64,000 nt of DNA from Balneolales bacterium ANBcel1 (GCA_029688905.1 JARULB010000005.1:62001-126000); one strand, 5' to 3'. Counted from the stretch's first letter, positions 35,186 through 44,428 are shown. Notes: generated by a model not told the origin, from the letters alone. Translations and numbers: made by a program.

Positions 35186-35992
35186 TTACGGAGCCGAGAC
35201 CAGCACGATATTCTGAGCCACCAGCCCCTTGTCGTTTTCCACCAGATCGAACTCGAAAATCAGTTCCCTGCTGGGCAGGAAGCTGGTATCAAAATCCGCC
35301 TCAAACTGCGACACATGCGCAAATACGGTACGATAGGGGGAGTCGGGAGAGCGCGAATCGGTTATCCAAAGCTTGTCGTTGATTTTTGCGAGATAGCGCA
35401 TAAAGCCATAGCCGTCGCTGTGTGAAAAATCATAGCAAACTCCGCGTACACGAGAGCCGACCGAACCCCATTCATAAGGCGATTTAATCGGAAGCAGGCC
35501 GGGGATCACATAACCGGATACATAGAGGTCAGCCTGACGTTTCAGTGTGCTGTCCATGTTGTCGAACCCGATGAGCTCCACACGGCATCCCTTGTCCTGC
35601 AGCGCATTGACCAGCCGCATGAACTTCTCGTTATGCGTGAGGATAACAATCCGATCCATGGTTTCGGCCTGCGAAACAATATCCACCGCCATATCGACAT
35701 CAACGGCACCCTGCGAAACCACCTCGCCGGTATCAGGATCAATCAGTCGATCTACTGGCCGTTCAATCACTTTATACTGAAAATCGCGAAGCACTTCGCA
35801 GAACCGGGTCGTCTTGGCCTGGTAATTATCATCTTCCCGCGCGCGGCTGCGGTCATAGGCAAGATAGACATTCAGCCGGGCGGCATGACTCCCATCCCTC
35901 CCCGCAAATTTTCTGAGAATATCATAGCGTAATCCGTATCCGCCATTCATTGTGACGCTCACCGCGTCTACATAAATCCCGTATTTACTCAT
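35186..35992 (-). CDS. NYN-domain nuclease-like protein fused to a cold-shock-like domain
   Basis: A 268-residue protein with two parts. Residues 1-165 form a NYN (LabA/PIN-like) domain with the acidic residues Asp9 in IYVDAVSV and Asp98/Asp100/Asp104 in GAVDVDMAVDI, then RIVILTHNEKFMRLVNAL and the FDNMDS region. Residues about 181-265 resemble a cold-shock OB fold: VRGVCYDFSHSDGYGFMRYL (RNP1-like), VFAHVSQF (RNP2-like), LIFEFDLVENDKGLVAQNIVL. It is probably a cytoplasmic RNA-binding ribonuclease. No partner is adjacent. The start is preceded by an AT-rich region without Shine-Dalgarno. Confidence 0.78.
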   Translation of the reverse strand: MSKYGIYVDAVSVTMNGGYGLRYDILRKFAGRDGSHAARLNVYLAYDRSRAREDDNYQAKTTRFCEVLRDFQYKVIERPVDRLIDPDTGEVVSQGAVDVDMAVDIVSQAETMDRIVILTHNEKFMRLVNALQDKGCRVELIGFDNMDSTLKRQADLYVSGYVIPGLLPIKSPYEWGSVGSRVRGVCYDFSHSDGYGFMRYLAKINDKLWITDSRSPDSPYRTVFAHVSQFEADFDTSFLPSRELIFEFDLVENDKGLVAQNIVLVSAP

Positions 35993-36098
35993 AGTGTAAT
36001 GTAATTCCTAATGATGTTTTAAAAGTAACGTGAATAATAATTATTGAAATAAGTATTCAGTGGGGCACACACCTTCAATAGATATCTACATCGAAATA

Positions 36099-37619
36099 CT
36101 AGAAACGGTTCCGCTGCTCATATATTCCGAAAACAACCAATGAAAGTAAACTTAATACGAACAACACCATTTTTGCAAGAAAAGGTTCAAAGATTTCGCT
36201 GCCAAAGCCGTGACCAAGAGCAACCACAAGTCCCGAAATAATAACTATTAAGCCATTCCTATACAGCTTGTACGGTGCATGGTAGACCTGCCGGGACAGG
36301 AGATACATCATCATGGCCATGGAGAAGAAGCAGGCCAGCGTAACCCACACCGCACCCAGCATTCCAAACTGAGGTACCAGCAGTATGTTCCCGAAAAGGG
36401 TGATGAGTGCCCCCAACATTGTGATTCCGGAGAGATACCACATTTTCTCCTTAATAAACACACCGGCCATAAAGTTCAGAAACCAGCCCTGGAACCAGTA
36501 GGCCATGAGCAGCCAGGGGACAATGTGAAGACCCATCCAGTAGCGGGAGTCGATCAGGGTGCCTTCAAGCAACGGTACCTGTAACCGGACAATGTGCTCC
36601 ACAAACAAACCGACTCCGATAAACACAACCGCAGCGGCAATATTGAACCAGGTAAACACCTCGGCAAAGATCCGGCGGGCGTCATCACTGCCCGACTGCC
36701 GCATGAAAAACGGCAGCCATGCCATCCGGAACATCTGCACGGCCAGGAGCATGAACACCGACAACTTAATGCACGCATTGAAGATACCCGTTATATCATC
36801 GGCGGTATAGGAGCTTCCGTAAAGCCGGTCGACAGTCTCCTGGGGCATGTTGTTGACGGCAAACCGGCTGAGTACTTCGTTGATGGCGTGACTGAGTCCG
36901 GCCGGAATGTATGGCAGCCCGAACCATAGCGCTCGTTTCAGGATGGCGCCATCCCACCGACCCTGGTACATGTGTGATGTGAACCAGGCCAGGGCCAGCA
37001 CGGTGCACAAGGAAGCGGCAACATTGCTGATCAGCACCGCCTCGATTCCCCATCCGGCAATGATCACCAGATAGAGGTTCAGTGAGACATTGATGATGAC
37101 GTTCCCCAGGCGGATAAAGGCATAGGTGAATGATTTCCGCACCAATCGCAGCTCGGCAAATGGTACCATGCAAAGCGCGTCCAGCCAAAGAATGGCAAGC
37201 ATCAGGTAGAACAGGTGCTCCCCGGAGAGGTGATGGAGGCCCTGAATGGCCTGGGCGGAGGCTGCGGAACCACCGGTGGATGCCTCGAGTCCGACCAGCG
37301 GAGCCAGCAGCGGCATGAACAGCCAGGATGCCAGGGCCAGGGCGGAAGCTCCTGCCAGCAGGCTCAGCTGAACCGTCTTGAAAACATTTCGTGCCTTTTC
37401 GCGGTCGGCTCCGTAGCGCAGGTAGGATGACTCCATCCCGAATGTGAACAGCACATTCAGGAATACAACGGCACCATAAATCAGACCGATGATACCGTAG
37501 GCTGCGGGATCAAAAAACTTGGTGTAGAATGGAACCAGCAGATAATTAATGAAACGGGCGGCTACACTGCTGATGCCGTAGACAAGAGTGTCGGAAAAAA
37601 GCTCGCGTAATTTGCCCAC
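36099..37619 (-). CDS. Polysaccharide flippase-like membrane protein (Wzx/MATE-type)
   Basis: A 506-residue integral membrane protein with 12-14 hydrophobic segments. The N-terminus LVYGISSVAARFINYLLVPFYTKFFDPAAYG is the typical start of O-antigen/exopolysaccharide flippases of the MOP superfamily. A longer polar loop lies around 110-130. It would move lipid-linked glycans across the inner membrane. No glycosyltransferase genes flank it, so its glycan is unknown. Confidence 0.88.
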   Translation of the reverse strand: MGKLRELFSDTLVYGISSVAARFINYLLVPFYTKFFDPAAYGIIGLIYGAVVFLNVLFTFGMESSYLRYGADREKARNVFKTVQLSLLAGASALALASWLFMPLLAPLVGLEASTGGSAASAQAIQGLHHLSGEHLFYLMLAILWLDALCMVPFAELRLVRKSFTYAFIRLGNVIINVSLNLYLVIIAGWGIEAVLISNVAASLCTVLALAWFTSHMYQGRWDGAILKRALWFGLPYIPAGLSHAINEVLSRFAVNNMPQETVDRLYGSSYTADDITGIFNACIKLSVFMLLAVQMFRMAWLPFFMRQSGSDDARRIFAEVFTWFNIAAAVVFIGVGLFVEHIVRLQVPLLEGTLIDSRYWMGLHIVPWLLMAYWFQGWFLNFMAGVFIKEKMWYLSGITMLGALITLFGNILLVPQFGMLGAVWVTLACFFSMAMMMYLLSRQVYHAPYKLYRNGLIVIISGLVVALGHGFGSEIFEPFLAKMVLFVLSLLSLVVFGIYEQRNRF

Positions 37620-37714
37620 AAATTGCCTGCTATCCGTTTAGAGAGGTTTATAGTGGATTGATTTGGCGCACCGAAACAACCATGATAATATGTCCATTTA
37701 CGGCAATGTGGTTT

Positions 37715-38140
37715 TCAGTCCGTTTCGTGAAGAGCTTCGACCGCCATCACATAACCGAAAAAACCGAATCCGCTGATCATTCCCCGGCAGGCGCCACCGG
37801 TCAGTGACGTATGCCGGAAGGCCTCACGCGCATGTATATTGGACAAATGGACCTCCACCGGTTGCACCGGAAGGAGTGTCAGGGCATCCCGCAGTGAGAC
37901 GGACGTGTGGGTGAGGCCTCCAAAATTGACAATCATCCCATCATACGCCTCTTCAACCGCCTTGTGAACCCGATCCACCAGCTCGCCCTCATGATTGCTT
38001 TGAAAGAGCTCGAACCGGTCGCCGGGAAATCTTTGCTTGAGCATGGACATCAGCTGGTGCTGATCACCGGTGCCGTAGTGCTCCTTCTCGCGCCTGCCCA
38101 GCATATTCAGGTTGGGGCCATGCAGAATCAGGATGTTCAT
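37715..38140 (-). CDS. aroQ: Type II 3-dehydroquinate dehydratase
   Basis: A 141-residue shikimate-pathway enzyme from ATG at 38140. A GTG 15 bases earlier is possible but would not fit the family start. MNILILHGPNLNMLGRRE includes the conserved start; the mobile-loop Arg and Tyr (YGTGD) follow; QSNHEGELVDRVHKA, VNFGGLTHTSVSLRDAL and VHLSNIHAREAFRHTSL are all diagnostic. Its ATG overlaps the HIT gene stop (ATGA), indicating coupling. Confidence 0.95.
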   Translation of the reverse strand: MNILILHGPNLNMLGRREKEHYGTGDQHQLMSMLKQRFPGDRFELFQSNHEGELVDRVHKAVEEAYDGMIVNFGGLTHTSVSLRDALTLLPVQPVEVHLSNIHAREAFRHTSLTGGACRGMISGFGFFGYVMAVEALHETD

Positions 38141-38541
38141 GCACCGGCCTCCCACTCTTTGCGCACCTTGTCGGAGAGCGCCTTCATCTCCGCCTCCGGC
38201 ACATCAATGCTTTCACCCAGCGCCACTTTTTGCTTCTCATCATATATGGGAACCAGGTGGATATGGGCATGCGGCACTTCCAGTCCCTCCACAATCACAC
38301 CCGTTCGAATGGGTTTCAGGGAGCGGTCCATGGCAAGCGCCACCGATTTCGCGAAAATCATCATACCGGCTAACAGATCATCGGGCAGATCAAACAGGTA
38401 ATCGGTTTCCACTTTGGGAACCACCAGGGTGTGCCCCTTGCTGATGGGACTGATATCCAGAAACGCATAGAACCGGTCATCCTCGGCAATTTTGTAGCCA
38501 GGGATTTCTCCTTTGATTATTTTGGTAAAAATTGTAGCCAT
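38137..38541 (-). CDS. HIT-family nucleotide-binding protein
   Basis: A 134-residue histidine-triad protein. ATIFTKIIKGEIPGYKIAEDD is the standard opening, and VPHAHIHLVPI is the catalytic HxHxH motif near residue 90. Members hydrolyse nucleoside phosphoramidates or dinucleotides. It precedes aroQ with a four-base overlap and has no special link to it beyond co-transcription. Confidence 0.94.
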   Translation of the reverse strand: MATIFTKIIKGEIPGYKIAEDDRFYAFLDISPISKGHTLVVPKVETDYLFDLPDDLLAGMMIFAKSVALAMDRSLKPIRTGVIVEGLEVPHAHIHLVPIYDEKQKVALGESIDVPEAEMKALSDKVRKEWEAGA

Positions 38542-38750
38542 CGATTTCGGGTTTTGGGAACATTATCGGGCAGCCATCCGAACTGGAATCGAACCGCTGC
38601 CGGTACAATATCTCTCATTATGGCATGAAACCAAAAAAGAGAAGGTAATCACTGACAAGGATACTTGCAGACCAACTTGCAGGAGCCGATTTTTTTTCTT
38701 GAAACCGACTCCCATCGTCCTTATATTTAAAATCTTTGAAAAAAGGGACT

Positions 38751-38823
38751 GAATCGGTAGCTCAGTCGGTAGAGCAACGGCCTTTTAAGCCGTGGGTCGT
38801 GGGTTCGAGCCCCACCCGATTCA
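38751..38823 (+). tRNA. tRNA-Lys (TTT)
   Basis: A 73-base cloverleaf. Acceptor arms GAATCGG and CCGATTC, D arm with AGCTCAGTCGGTAGAGC, anticodon arm ACGGC-CTTTTAA-GCCGT with anticodon TTT, T arm GTGGG-TTCGAGC-CCCAC, and discriminator A. CCA is not encoded. A hairpin terminator follows within 10 bases. Confidence 0.97.
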
Positions 38824-38832
38824 CATCCACAC

Positions 38833-38878
38833 AAGCCCTTGCAGGTCAATACAGTACAGACTTGCGGGGCTTTTTTTT
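38833..38878. terminator. Terminator shared by tRNA-Lys and the MgtC-like gene
   Basis: An imperfect stem between aagcccttgcaggtc and gacttgcggggctt is followed by eight T residues. It lies between tRNA-Lys (plus) and the end of the minus-strand membrane gene at 38883. Confidence 0.7.
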
Positions 38879-38882
38879 ATCC

Positions 38883-40130
38883 TCAGCCTGCGATAATCAG
38901 TGTCAAAGCGGCAAGAACAATAATGCCGAACGCCCATCGCACATTGGTCGCAATCACTTTTCCACCAATAAAGCGGACGATCGCATACTTGAACAGCGTG
39001 TTGGCGATCAGCGCAGTCAGTATCAGTTTCCATCCCAGAGTCGCATCAACCGTACCTCTCTGCACTTTTTGTGACACCGACAGAGTGATCGCATCCATAT
39101 CGGCCAGGCCCGAGATAGCGGCAACCACATAGAGCACTTCCGACCCAAGATATTCGGTGGTAGCGGATATCACAAACAGTATGGTAACATACACGGCCCC
39201 AAAGGTAAGCGCGGTGCTCAGCTCACTTGGGTTGCGCTGTTCGGGCATGGAGTGCGGATGCTTTTTGACCTGCCGGTAGGCGTATAGTGAAACCGCGACG
39301 GTCACGACAAACATGATCGCAATGGGCCAGATAAGGTGGAAGAAGTAGTCGGGGGCCATCACCATAATCTCGATGGCGATACGAAAGTAGGTCATCACCG
39401 ACGCGATGATAACCACTACGGCGGCGTGAAAAGCGGCGGTCGGCGTTCCTGCCGCAATGCGGGAGTAGCTGACGGTGGTCGCCGTGCTGGAGATGATTCC
39501 CCCAAGCATCCCACCCAGCGCGGTACCCGCGCGGTCGCCCATAAATTTGTAGATGAGGTAGCCGCCTAAACTAATGCCGGTGATCAGCACCACCAGAAGC
39601 CAGGTTCGTTGCGGATTGAATACATCAAAGGGTCCGAATGTCTGGTTCGGCAGTATCGGAAGGATAATGAAGGTGATCAGCACGAACTGCATGATTGCCT
39701 TGATGTCCTTTTCGTTCATCTTGGCCAGGGCTCCTTTGAGCTGCGGCTTGATCTGCAGCAATATGGCGATGCTTCCCGCAATTGCCGCGCCGATAATCCA
39801 CGGTCCCATGGTCAGATAGGCCCCTACGCCGTACATAAGCAACAGGGAGATTTCGGTTGTCATCCCGAACTCGGTAGCCCCGCTCCTCATCTTCATCATA
39901 TTGCCGACCACGATGATTGAGATCACCCCCAGGAAGCCAAAGCCAAGCAGCAGTGGCGTGTAAAACTCCGCCAGATAGGCACAGATGGTACCGAACAAGG
40001 TGACAATCGCGAAGGTCCGGAATCCGGCGATCCGGGTATCGTGAAGCTCCCGCTGCATACCCACAAGAAGTCCCAGCAGCAGGGAGATTCCCAGTGTTTG
40101 AAAGATGGTATAGAGTTCCGTATCCGGCAT
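38883..40130 (-). CDS. MgtC/SapB and DUF4010 membrane protein
   Basis: A 415-residue protein with about 12 hydrophobic segments. The first 130 residues match the MgtC/SapB domain (LLGLLVGMQRELHDTRIAGFRTF, then TEISLLLMYGVGAYL). The rest corresponds to DUF4010, for example LGGMLGGIISSTATTVSYSRI and GLADMDAITLSVSQKV. The molecular role of this fused family is unknown. Single gene. Confidence 0.9.
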   Translation of the reverse strand: MPDTELYTIFQTLGISLLLGLLVGMQRELHDTRIAGFRTFAIVTLFGTICAYLAEFYTPLLLGFGFLGVISIIVVGNMMKMRSGATEFGMTTEISLLLMYGVGAYLTMGPWIIGAAIAGSIAILLQIKPQLKGALAKMNEKDIKAIMQFVLITFIILPILPNQTFGPFDVFNPQRTWLLVVLITGISLGGYLIYKFMGDRAGTALGGMLGGIISSTATTVSYSRIAAGTPTAAFHAAVVVIIASVMTYFRIAIEIMVMAPDYFFHLIWPIAIMFVVTVAVSLYAYRQVKKHPHSMPEQRNPSELSTALTFGAVYVTILFVISATTEYLGSEVLYVVAAISGLADMDAITLSVSQKVQRGTVDATLGWKLILTALIANTLFKYAIVRFIGGKVIATNVRWAFGIIVLAALTLIIAG

Positions 40131-40282
40131 ATCTTCTCAGAATGTCAGCAAAAGCACATCACACACAAGCGAAAAAAACAATCCACAGCCCGGCCAACAC
40201 AGCAATCCCCGGTACTTCGCTATCCGGCAATATAACAAACTTGTAGCTGGATTTCAGGATCCTGAGCGGCACATCACACAAC

Positions 40283-40315
40283 AAAAAAGGCCGCCACCTT
40301 TAAGGTGACGGCCTT
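40283..40315 (-). terminator. Terminator of the TonB-dependent receptor gene
   Basis: Reading the minus strand, the stem GGCCGTCACCTT/AAGGTGGCGGCC is followed by six T residues. It begins about 90 bases after the receptor stop. Confidence 0.85.
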
Positions 40316-40406
40316 CTGTTCTGCGACGGAAACGTTCCGCCTTCAATCCGGTCCGGACACATGTCTGCAGCGTGCAGCGGCATCCGTCGTCCCGTCTCGC
40401 GGGAAA

Positions 40407-42824
40407 TCAGAATGCAACGGTGATTCCGCCCATCACATGGCGCCCCGCCTGGGGGAAATAGTAGGTTTCGCGGATCTCTTGATCTCCGGCAAAATAGCCG
40501 AAAGTATAGCCGTTGGATTCGTATTTATGGTCAAGGATGTTGTTGAACATCACCTGGAGCCGCACATTGCGAACAAACTGGAGTCCTCCGATGGCCCATT
40601 CAAAACGCAGGTCGTTGATCCACCAGGGATCCAGCGCCCGGTCGCGATTGGATGTATTATCCAGGTACTGACGGCCGACATAGCGGGCGTACCAGTCAAC
40701 GCGGGCATTGCCGTACCGCCAGGAAAGCTGCGACGCGGAGACCACGGCCGGAGAGAAGGCGATATCGGTATCGGTATGGATACGTTCCTGCTGCCCGTCG
40801 AAGGCCCAGTTCTCATCATACCGGTCGATGAGCTCGACAAATTCAGGGATTCGGTTCCGGCTCAGGGTTACATTCCCGTTCCACCGCAGCCCCGGCATCA
40901 GCTGCGCTGCCGCCTCCAGTTCGAGACCCATGCGATAGCTCTCCGGTACATTGGTTCGAACCGGGTCGCCCACGTCGTTGATTTCGCCGGTGTTGATCAG
41001 CTGGTTGTCGTACCACATGTAGAAGGCATTCACCCCGAACTGAAACACGCCTGTGCCGCCCCGGTAACCGGCCTCCACATTATAGAGTGTTTCATGCTTT
41101 GGCTGATAGTTTTCGGTGGCGTCGGTGAAGTCACGGCGAACCGGTTCCTTGCTCGAAATTCCGAAATAGCCGTAAAGCCGGCCGATTTCACCCAGATCGT
41201 AGCTAAGCCCCGTTTTGGGATTGAAAAACGTATAGGAGTGGGAGTCGTCCAGTACCCGCTGGTCGTTGTTGATGCCGTCCAGGGTGTAGTAGATATTGCG
41301 CAGCTGCAGATCGCCAAGAATGCTCAGTCGATCCGAGACATCGTAAAACACCTTCACGTAGGCGTTACGGTCGGTTTTTACGCCGGTGTTGTCGTAGTAG
41401 CGCTCTCCGAGCTCTGACGGCGTTGCCACCCGTGCCCAGATAATCTCTCCGAAATGATCGCCGTCGTAGTGGTTGATTCCGCCACCCATAATCACGCTGA
41501 GGCGATCGCTGGCATCATAATCAAAAGAGAATGTGAGTCCGCCGAAGTGGTTGTCCAGCCACCGCTGCCGCACCAGGTCGGTATGGGTGACGGTCTCCGA
41601 TCCCACCATCACCGGTGAAAACCCGTATGCCGACAGCGCGTTGTTCGACCGGAATTCTTCATAATAACCCGCCCCGCGAGTATAGTGCAGCGAGATATTC
41701 CCGTTCAACTGTTCGGAGAGCCGGCGCGAGTAGTGCAGCTGGTAGTGGGTCTGCGTGTAATTATCGGTTTGATTGTCGTAGAAACGTGTTTCCCCGTCGG
41801 GACCCGTGTACATACCTGCGGGATTGAACCGGCGGTTTTCTTCCAGTTGCGCGCGGTCAACGCCATACCAGGCCTGGTAGGTCTCCTCCTGGCCTGAAAA
41901 CACATTCAGTTTCAATACTCCGCTTTCGGAATGCCGGGTTCCCGATACGAAAAACGAGCGCAGGTCGGACGATGCCCGGTCGATGTATCCATCGGAGGTG
42001 ATGCGCGAGAGCCTTCCGTCAAATGCCCAGCCGTTGCTCATGAGCCCGGTCCCGACCCGGATGTTGTTCTTGAACGTATTGAACGCCCCCGCGCTGCTGT
42101 TGATCTCGCCGTATGCGTCGGGCCGGAGGGTGGTGGTTTGCAGGTTGACGGTAGCGCCGAACGCCGCGGGCCCGTGCGACGAGGTACCCACCCCCCGTTG
42201 AATCTGGATATTTTCCACGGATGAGGCGAAGTCCGGCATATTCACCCAAAACACGCCGTGCGATTCAGAGTCGTTAAGCGGTATGCCATTGACGGTGACA
42301 TTGATCCGCTGCGGGTCCACGCCCCGAATCCGGAGTCCGGTGTACCCGATTCCGGCTCCGGCATCCGAAGTACTGATCACCGACGGACTCATTTCCAGAA
42401 GTACCGGAATATCCTTGCCCAGATTCCGCTCCTCGATCTCTTCCCGATTGACATTGGTGTATGTGACCGGGCTCCGCTCGTCCACACGGAAAGCCTCCAC
42501 CAGCAGTTCTTCCCTCATGATGGCTTCCGGGATGAGCGAGATCACCTCATTACGCTCACCGGACCAATCCACGGTGATTCGCCGGGTTTCATAACCCAAA
42601 AAGCGGACTTCCACGATATTTCGGCCCCCTTCCAGCAGTGTCAGCGCAAAGTTCCCCTGTGCGTCGGTTGTGGTTCCCTGCCCGGTTTCCAGTTGATAGA
42701 TGGTCGCGCCCTGCAGCGGTTCGCGGGTCTGGGCGTCTCTGACCGTGCCGCTGATGGTCTGTGCCGCCAGATTGGAAACACCGGCAGTCAGCAGCAGTAA
42801 CATTATTGATATGATTCGATTCAT
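40407..42824 (-). CDS. TonB-dependent outer-membrane receptor, probably for thiamin
   Basis: An 805-residue outer-membrane receptor. After a signal peptide (MNRIISIMLLLLTAGVSNLAAQ) comes a carboxypeptidase-regulatory-like domain (ISGTVRDAQTREPLQGATIY), then the plug (GLRIRGVDPQRINVTVNGIPLNDSESH) and a 22-strand barrel ending in GITVAF with the terminal Phe. A TPP riboswitch precedes the gene, matching the known thiamin-regulated OMR1-type receptors of Bacteroidota. Uptake of thiamin or a precursor across the outer membrane is therefore the likely function. No PnuT or thiamin kinase gene is adjacent. Confidence 0.92.
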   Translation of the reverse strand: MNRIISIMLLLLTAGVSNLAAQTISGTVRDAQTREPLQGATIYQLETGQGTTTDAQGNFALTLLEGGRNIVEVRFLGYETRRITVDWSGERNEVISLIPEAIMREELLVEAFRVDERSPVTYTNVNREEIEERNLGKDIPVLLEMSPSVISTSDAGAGIGYTGLRIRGVDPQRINVTVNGIPLNDSESHGVFWVNMPDFASSVENIQIQRGVGTSSHGPAAFGATVNLQTTTLRPDAYGEINSSAGAFNTFKNNIRVGTGLMSNGWAFDGRLSRITSDGYIDRASSDLRSFFVSGTRHSESGVLKLNVFSGQEETYQAWYGVDRAQLEENRRFNPAGMYTGPDGETRFYDNQTDNYTQTHYQLHYSRRLSEQLNGNISLHYTRGAGYYEEFRSNNALSAYGFSPVMVGSETVTHTDLVRQRWLDNHFGGLTFSFDYDASDRLSVIMGGGINHYDGDHFGEIIWARVATPSELGERYYDNTGVKTDRNAYVKVFYDVSDRLSILGDLQLRNIYYTLDGINNDQRVLDDSHSYTFFNPKTGLSYDLGEIGRLYGYFGISSKEPVRRDFTDATENYQPKHETLYNVEAGYRGGTGVFQFGVNAFYMWYDNQLINTGEINDVGDPVRTNVPESYRMGLELEAAAQLMPGLRWNGNVTLSRNRIPEFVELIDRYDENWAFDGQQERIHTDTDIAFSPAVVSASQLSWRYGNARVDWYARYVGRQYLDNTSNRDRALDPWWINDLRFEWAIGGLQFVRNVRLQVMFNNILDHKYESNGYTFGYFAGDQEIRETYYFPQAGRHVMGGITVAF

Positions 42825-42932
42825 GGCTCCTCCAAATCAGGTGAGATTCATTAATTTGAAGGCGCAATGTACAAGAAGAGCTGTTTTCCCGGACTCGCTC
42901 AAAGCCGTACGGCTTTCGACTGCGAAGTCGGT

Positions 42933-43013
42933 AAGGTTTCCCTACGCCGGCATTAACCGGTTCAGGTGATCGGGGTATGATCTCAGCCCGTGCGTACAAG
43001 CACCCCCAACCTT
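42933..43013 (-). ncRNA. TPP (THI-element) riboswitch
   Basis: On the minus strand the conserved core is complete: GGGGGTGC at the 5' side, GGGCTGAGATCATACCCC, then GATCACCTGAACCGGTTAATG and GCCGGCGTAGGGAA, enclosed by a P1 stem AAGGTT (43008-43013) with AACCTT (42933-42938). A perfect palindrome AAAGCCGTACGGCTTT (42901-42916) and a GACT-tcgc-AGTC hairpin follow and may form the expression platform. No T run follows, so control may be translational. It lies 109 bases upstream of the receptor ATG. Confidence 0.95.
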
Positions 43014-43121
43014 TCTGGTTGTGTCACTGTGGAAGATAAGGAAGGCTGCCCTGACTTGCCAATGCCTCTGTAAACCTTCTCTCTTCTGGCAGGGCACAGG
43101 CCATAAACGGAGAGCCATCCA

Positions 43122-43553
43122 CTAAAACCGTTTTCTGAAATAGAGGGAAAGCAGCATCAGAAGGGTTGTTGTTCCGGACGAAACCAGGCAGTAGATGCAG
43201 ATGGCATCTATCACAAAAAACATCAGGTATACCAGCCACATGGAAAACAGAAATGCCGGGACGGTCACCAGCGGCATCAGTCGAAACAGGCCCTTTCTTC
43301 GAAGATCCAGCCAAACAACACTCCAGACAAGCATCAGCGCGTAAAAAAGAACGCCCAGCAGTGATACCGGAACCGGTCCGATTGTGGAGTACTCACTCAG
43401 TGCCACTTCATCACATCCTTCAATGATGGTGCACGTTGGCAGCTCTCCAATATAATGTGAGGCGGTGAGGTAGACGGAGTCGGCGAAGCCGATAAAGGCG
43501 ATAATCAGGAAAGCGACAACCCAAACCGTTTTGGAAGTTGCAGTTCGGCGCAT
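43122..43553 (-). CDS. Vitamin K epoxide reductase family protein
   Basis: A 143-residue membrane protein with four hydrophobic segments. It carries a Cys pair, Cys41 and Cys47, in the outer loop CTIIEGCDEV and the CxxC redox site Cys119-Cys122 in ICIYCLVSS. Bacterial VKOR proteins reoxidise DsbA with quinones. The DsbA-like gene lies 50 bases upstream on the same strand, which supports a coupled periplasmic disulfide-forming pair. The TPP riboswitch downstream belongs to the next gene. Confidence 0.88.
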   Translation of the reverse strand: MRRTATSKTVWVVAFLIIAFIGFADSVYLTASHYIGELPTCTIIEGCDEVALSEYSTIGPVPVSLLGVLFYALMLVWSVVWLDLRRKGLFRLMPLVTVPAFLFSMWLVYLMFFVIDAICIYCLVSSGTTTLLMLLSLYFRKRF

Positions 43554-43603
43554 AATGGTTCAATAACTGTAGAAGGTAAAGGACGTCCTGTGAATTCAGG
43601 GAT

Positions 43604-44260
43604 CTACAGGTATGATTCAATCAGACTGCGGTAATCTTCCATGGATCTGGGATTTTCGATGGGTTCTCCGTTGATGAAGAGCGACGGCACGGAACGGACC
43701 CCCAGGCGCTGTCCGCTTTCATATTGCGCCTCAATCCGTTCTCTGATTTCGGGATCGTCCAGGTCATCGCGAAACTGATCCATATCCAGTTCGAGGGACT
43801 CTGCAAACTGCATGAACATATCCGCGCCATCATCGCTTCTCGCCCAGCGCTGCTGGTTGATGTAGATCAGGTCATGCATCCTCCAGAATTCGCCCTGTTT
43901 TCCGGCTGCTTCGGCAAACCGGGAGGCAAGCATGGAGTAACGGAAATTCTGCAGAGGGAAATGGCGATACACAAAAAGGACATCTTCTTCGAGATCCCGG
44001 CTCAGGCGGTCATCCATCGAAGCGTAAAATCGGCAGGCCGGACACTGGAAGTCACTGTACTTGACAACCACCACATCGGCATCGGGGTTACCTTTAATCC
44101 AGTCATCCTCCCTGGGTTCCAGAAGATCCGCATGCTCGCTTGTTGCGTTGCCGGCAGTTACGGCATTTTCGGTTTCCTGATCTGCCAGGCGAACCATCAC
44201 CAGAGCGACCACCAGCATGACGCCGACCAGTCCGCCCCAAAGTACATATCGCTTATTCAT
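43604..44260 (-). CDS. DsbA-family thiol:disulfide oxidoreductase
   Basis: A 218-residue protein with an N-terminal membrane anchor or signal segment (LWGGLVGVMLVVALVMVRL) and a thioredoxin-fold domain. The active site is Cys73-Pro-Ala-Cys76 in YSDFQCPACRFYAS. VPSLFINGEPI near the C-terminus contains the cis-proline loop. It is expected to introduce disulfides in periplasmic proteins and be reoxidised by the adjacent VKOR. Confidence 0.92.
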   Translation of the reverse strand: MNKRYVLWGGLVGVMLVVALVMVRLADQETENAVTAGNATSEHADLLEPREDDWIKGNPDADVVVVKYSDFQCPACRFYASMDDRLSRDLEEDVLFVYRHFPLQNFRYSMLASRFAEAAGKQGEFWRMHDLIYINQQRWARSDDGADMFMQFAESLELDMDQFRDDLDDPEIRERIEAQYESGQRLGVRSVPSLFINGEPIENPRSMEDYRSLIESYL

Positions 44261-44293
44261 AATTATTCTTGTATGGTATGATGGGTATGGATA

Positions 44294-44428
44294 TCAAACT
44301 ACAAAATCCGGTAATAGATTCCACTTCGCCTCGTACTTTTTCAGGCGCGGCATCTTTTTGTAACAGGTTCGGGCTTTCGCCCAACCGTATTTCTTTCGCA
44401 ACTCCTCGTACTTTTTGAGGTGCCGCAT
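44294..44428 (-). CDS. Candidate 44-residue basic protein with internal repeat
   Basis: A short frame from ATG 44428 encodes a highly basic peptide in which MRHLKKYEELRKKYG recurs 25 residues later as MPRLKKYEAKW. The matching DNA repeats are at 44404-44436 and 44329-44360, a 75-base period. TAAAAATATG at the start fits the A-rich sites of this phylum. The frame continues open upstream into the M14 gene, so the start is uncertain. I recognise no family. The 256-base gap between the DsbA-like and M14 genes holds nothing else. Confidence 0.3.
   Translation of the reverse strand: MRHLKKYEELRKKYGWAKARTCYKKMPRLKKYEAKWNLLPDFVV

Noticed and set aside
38585-38595. T-loop-like GGTTCGATTCC on the minus strand upstream of tRNA-Lys
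   Set aside because: No matching acceptor, D or anticodon arms can be formed around it, and the flanking stem is not complementary. It is chance similarity.
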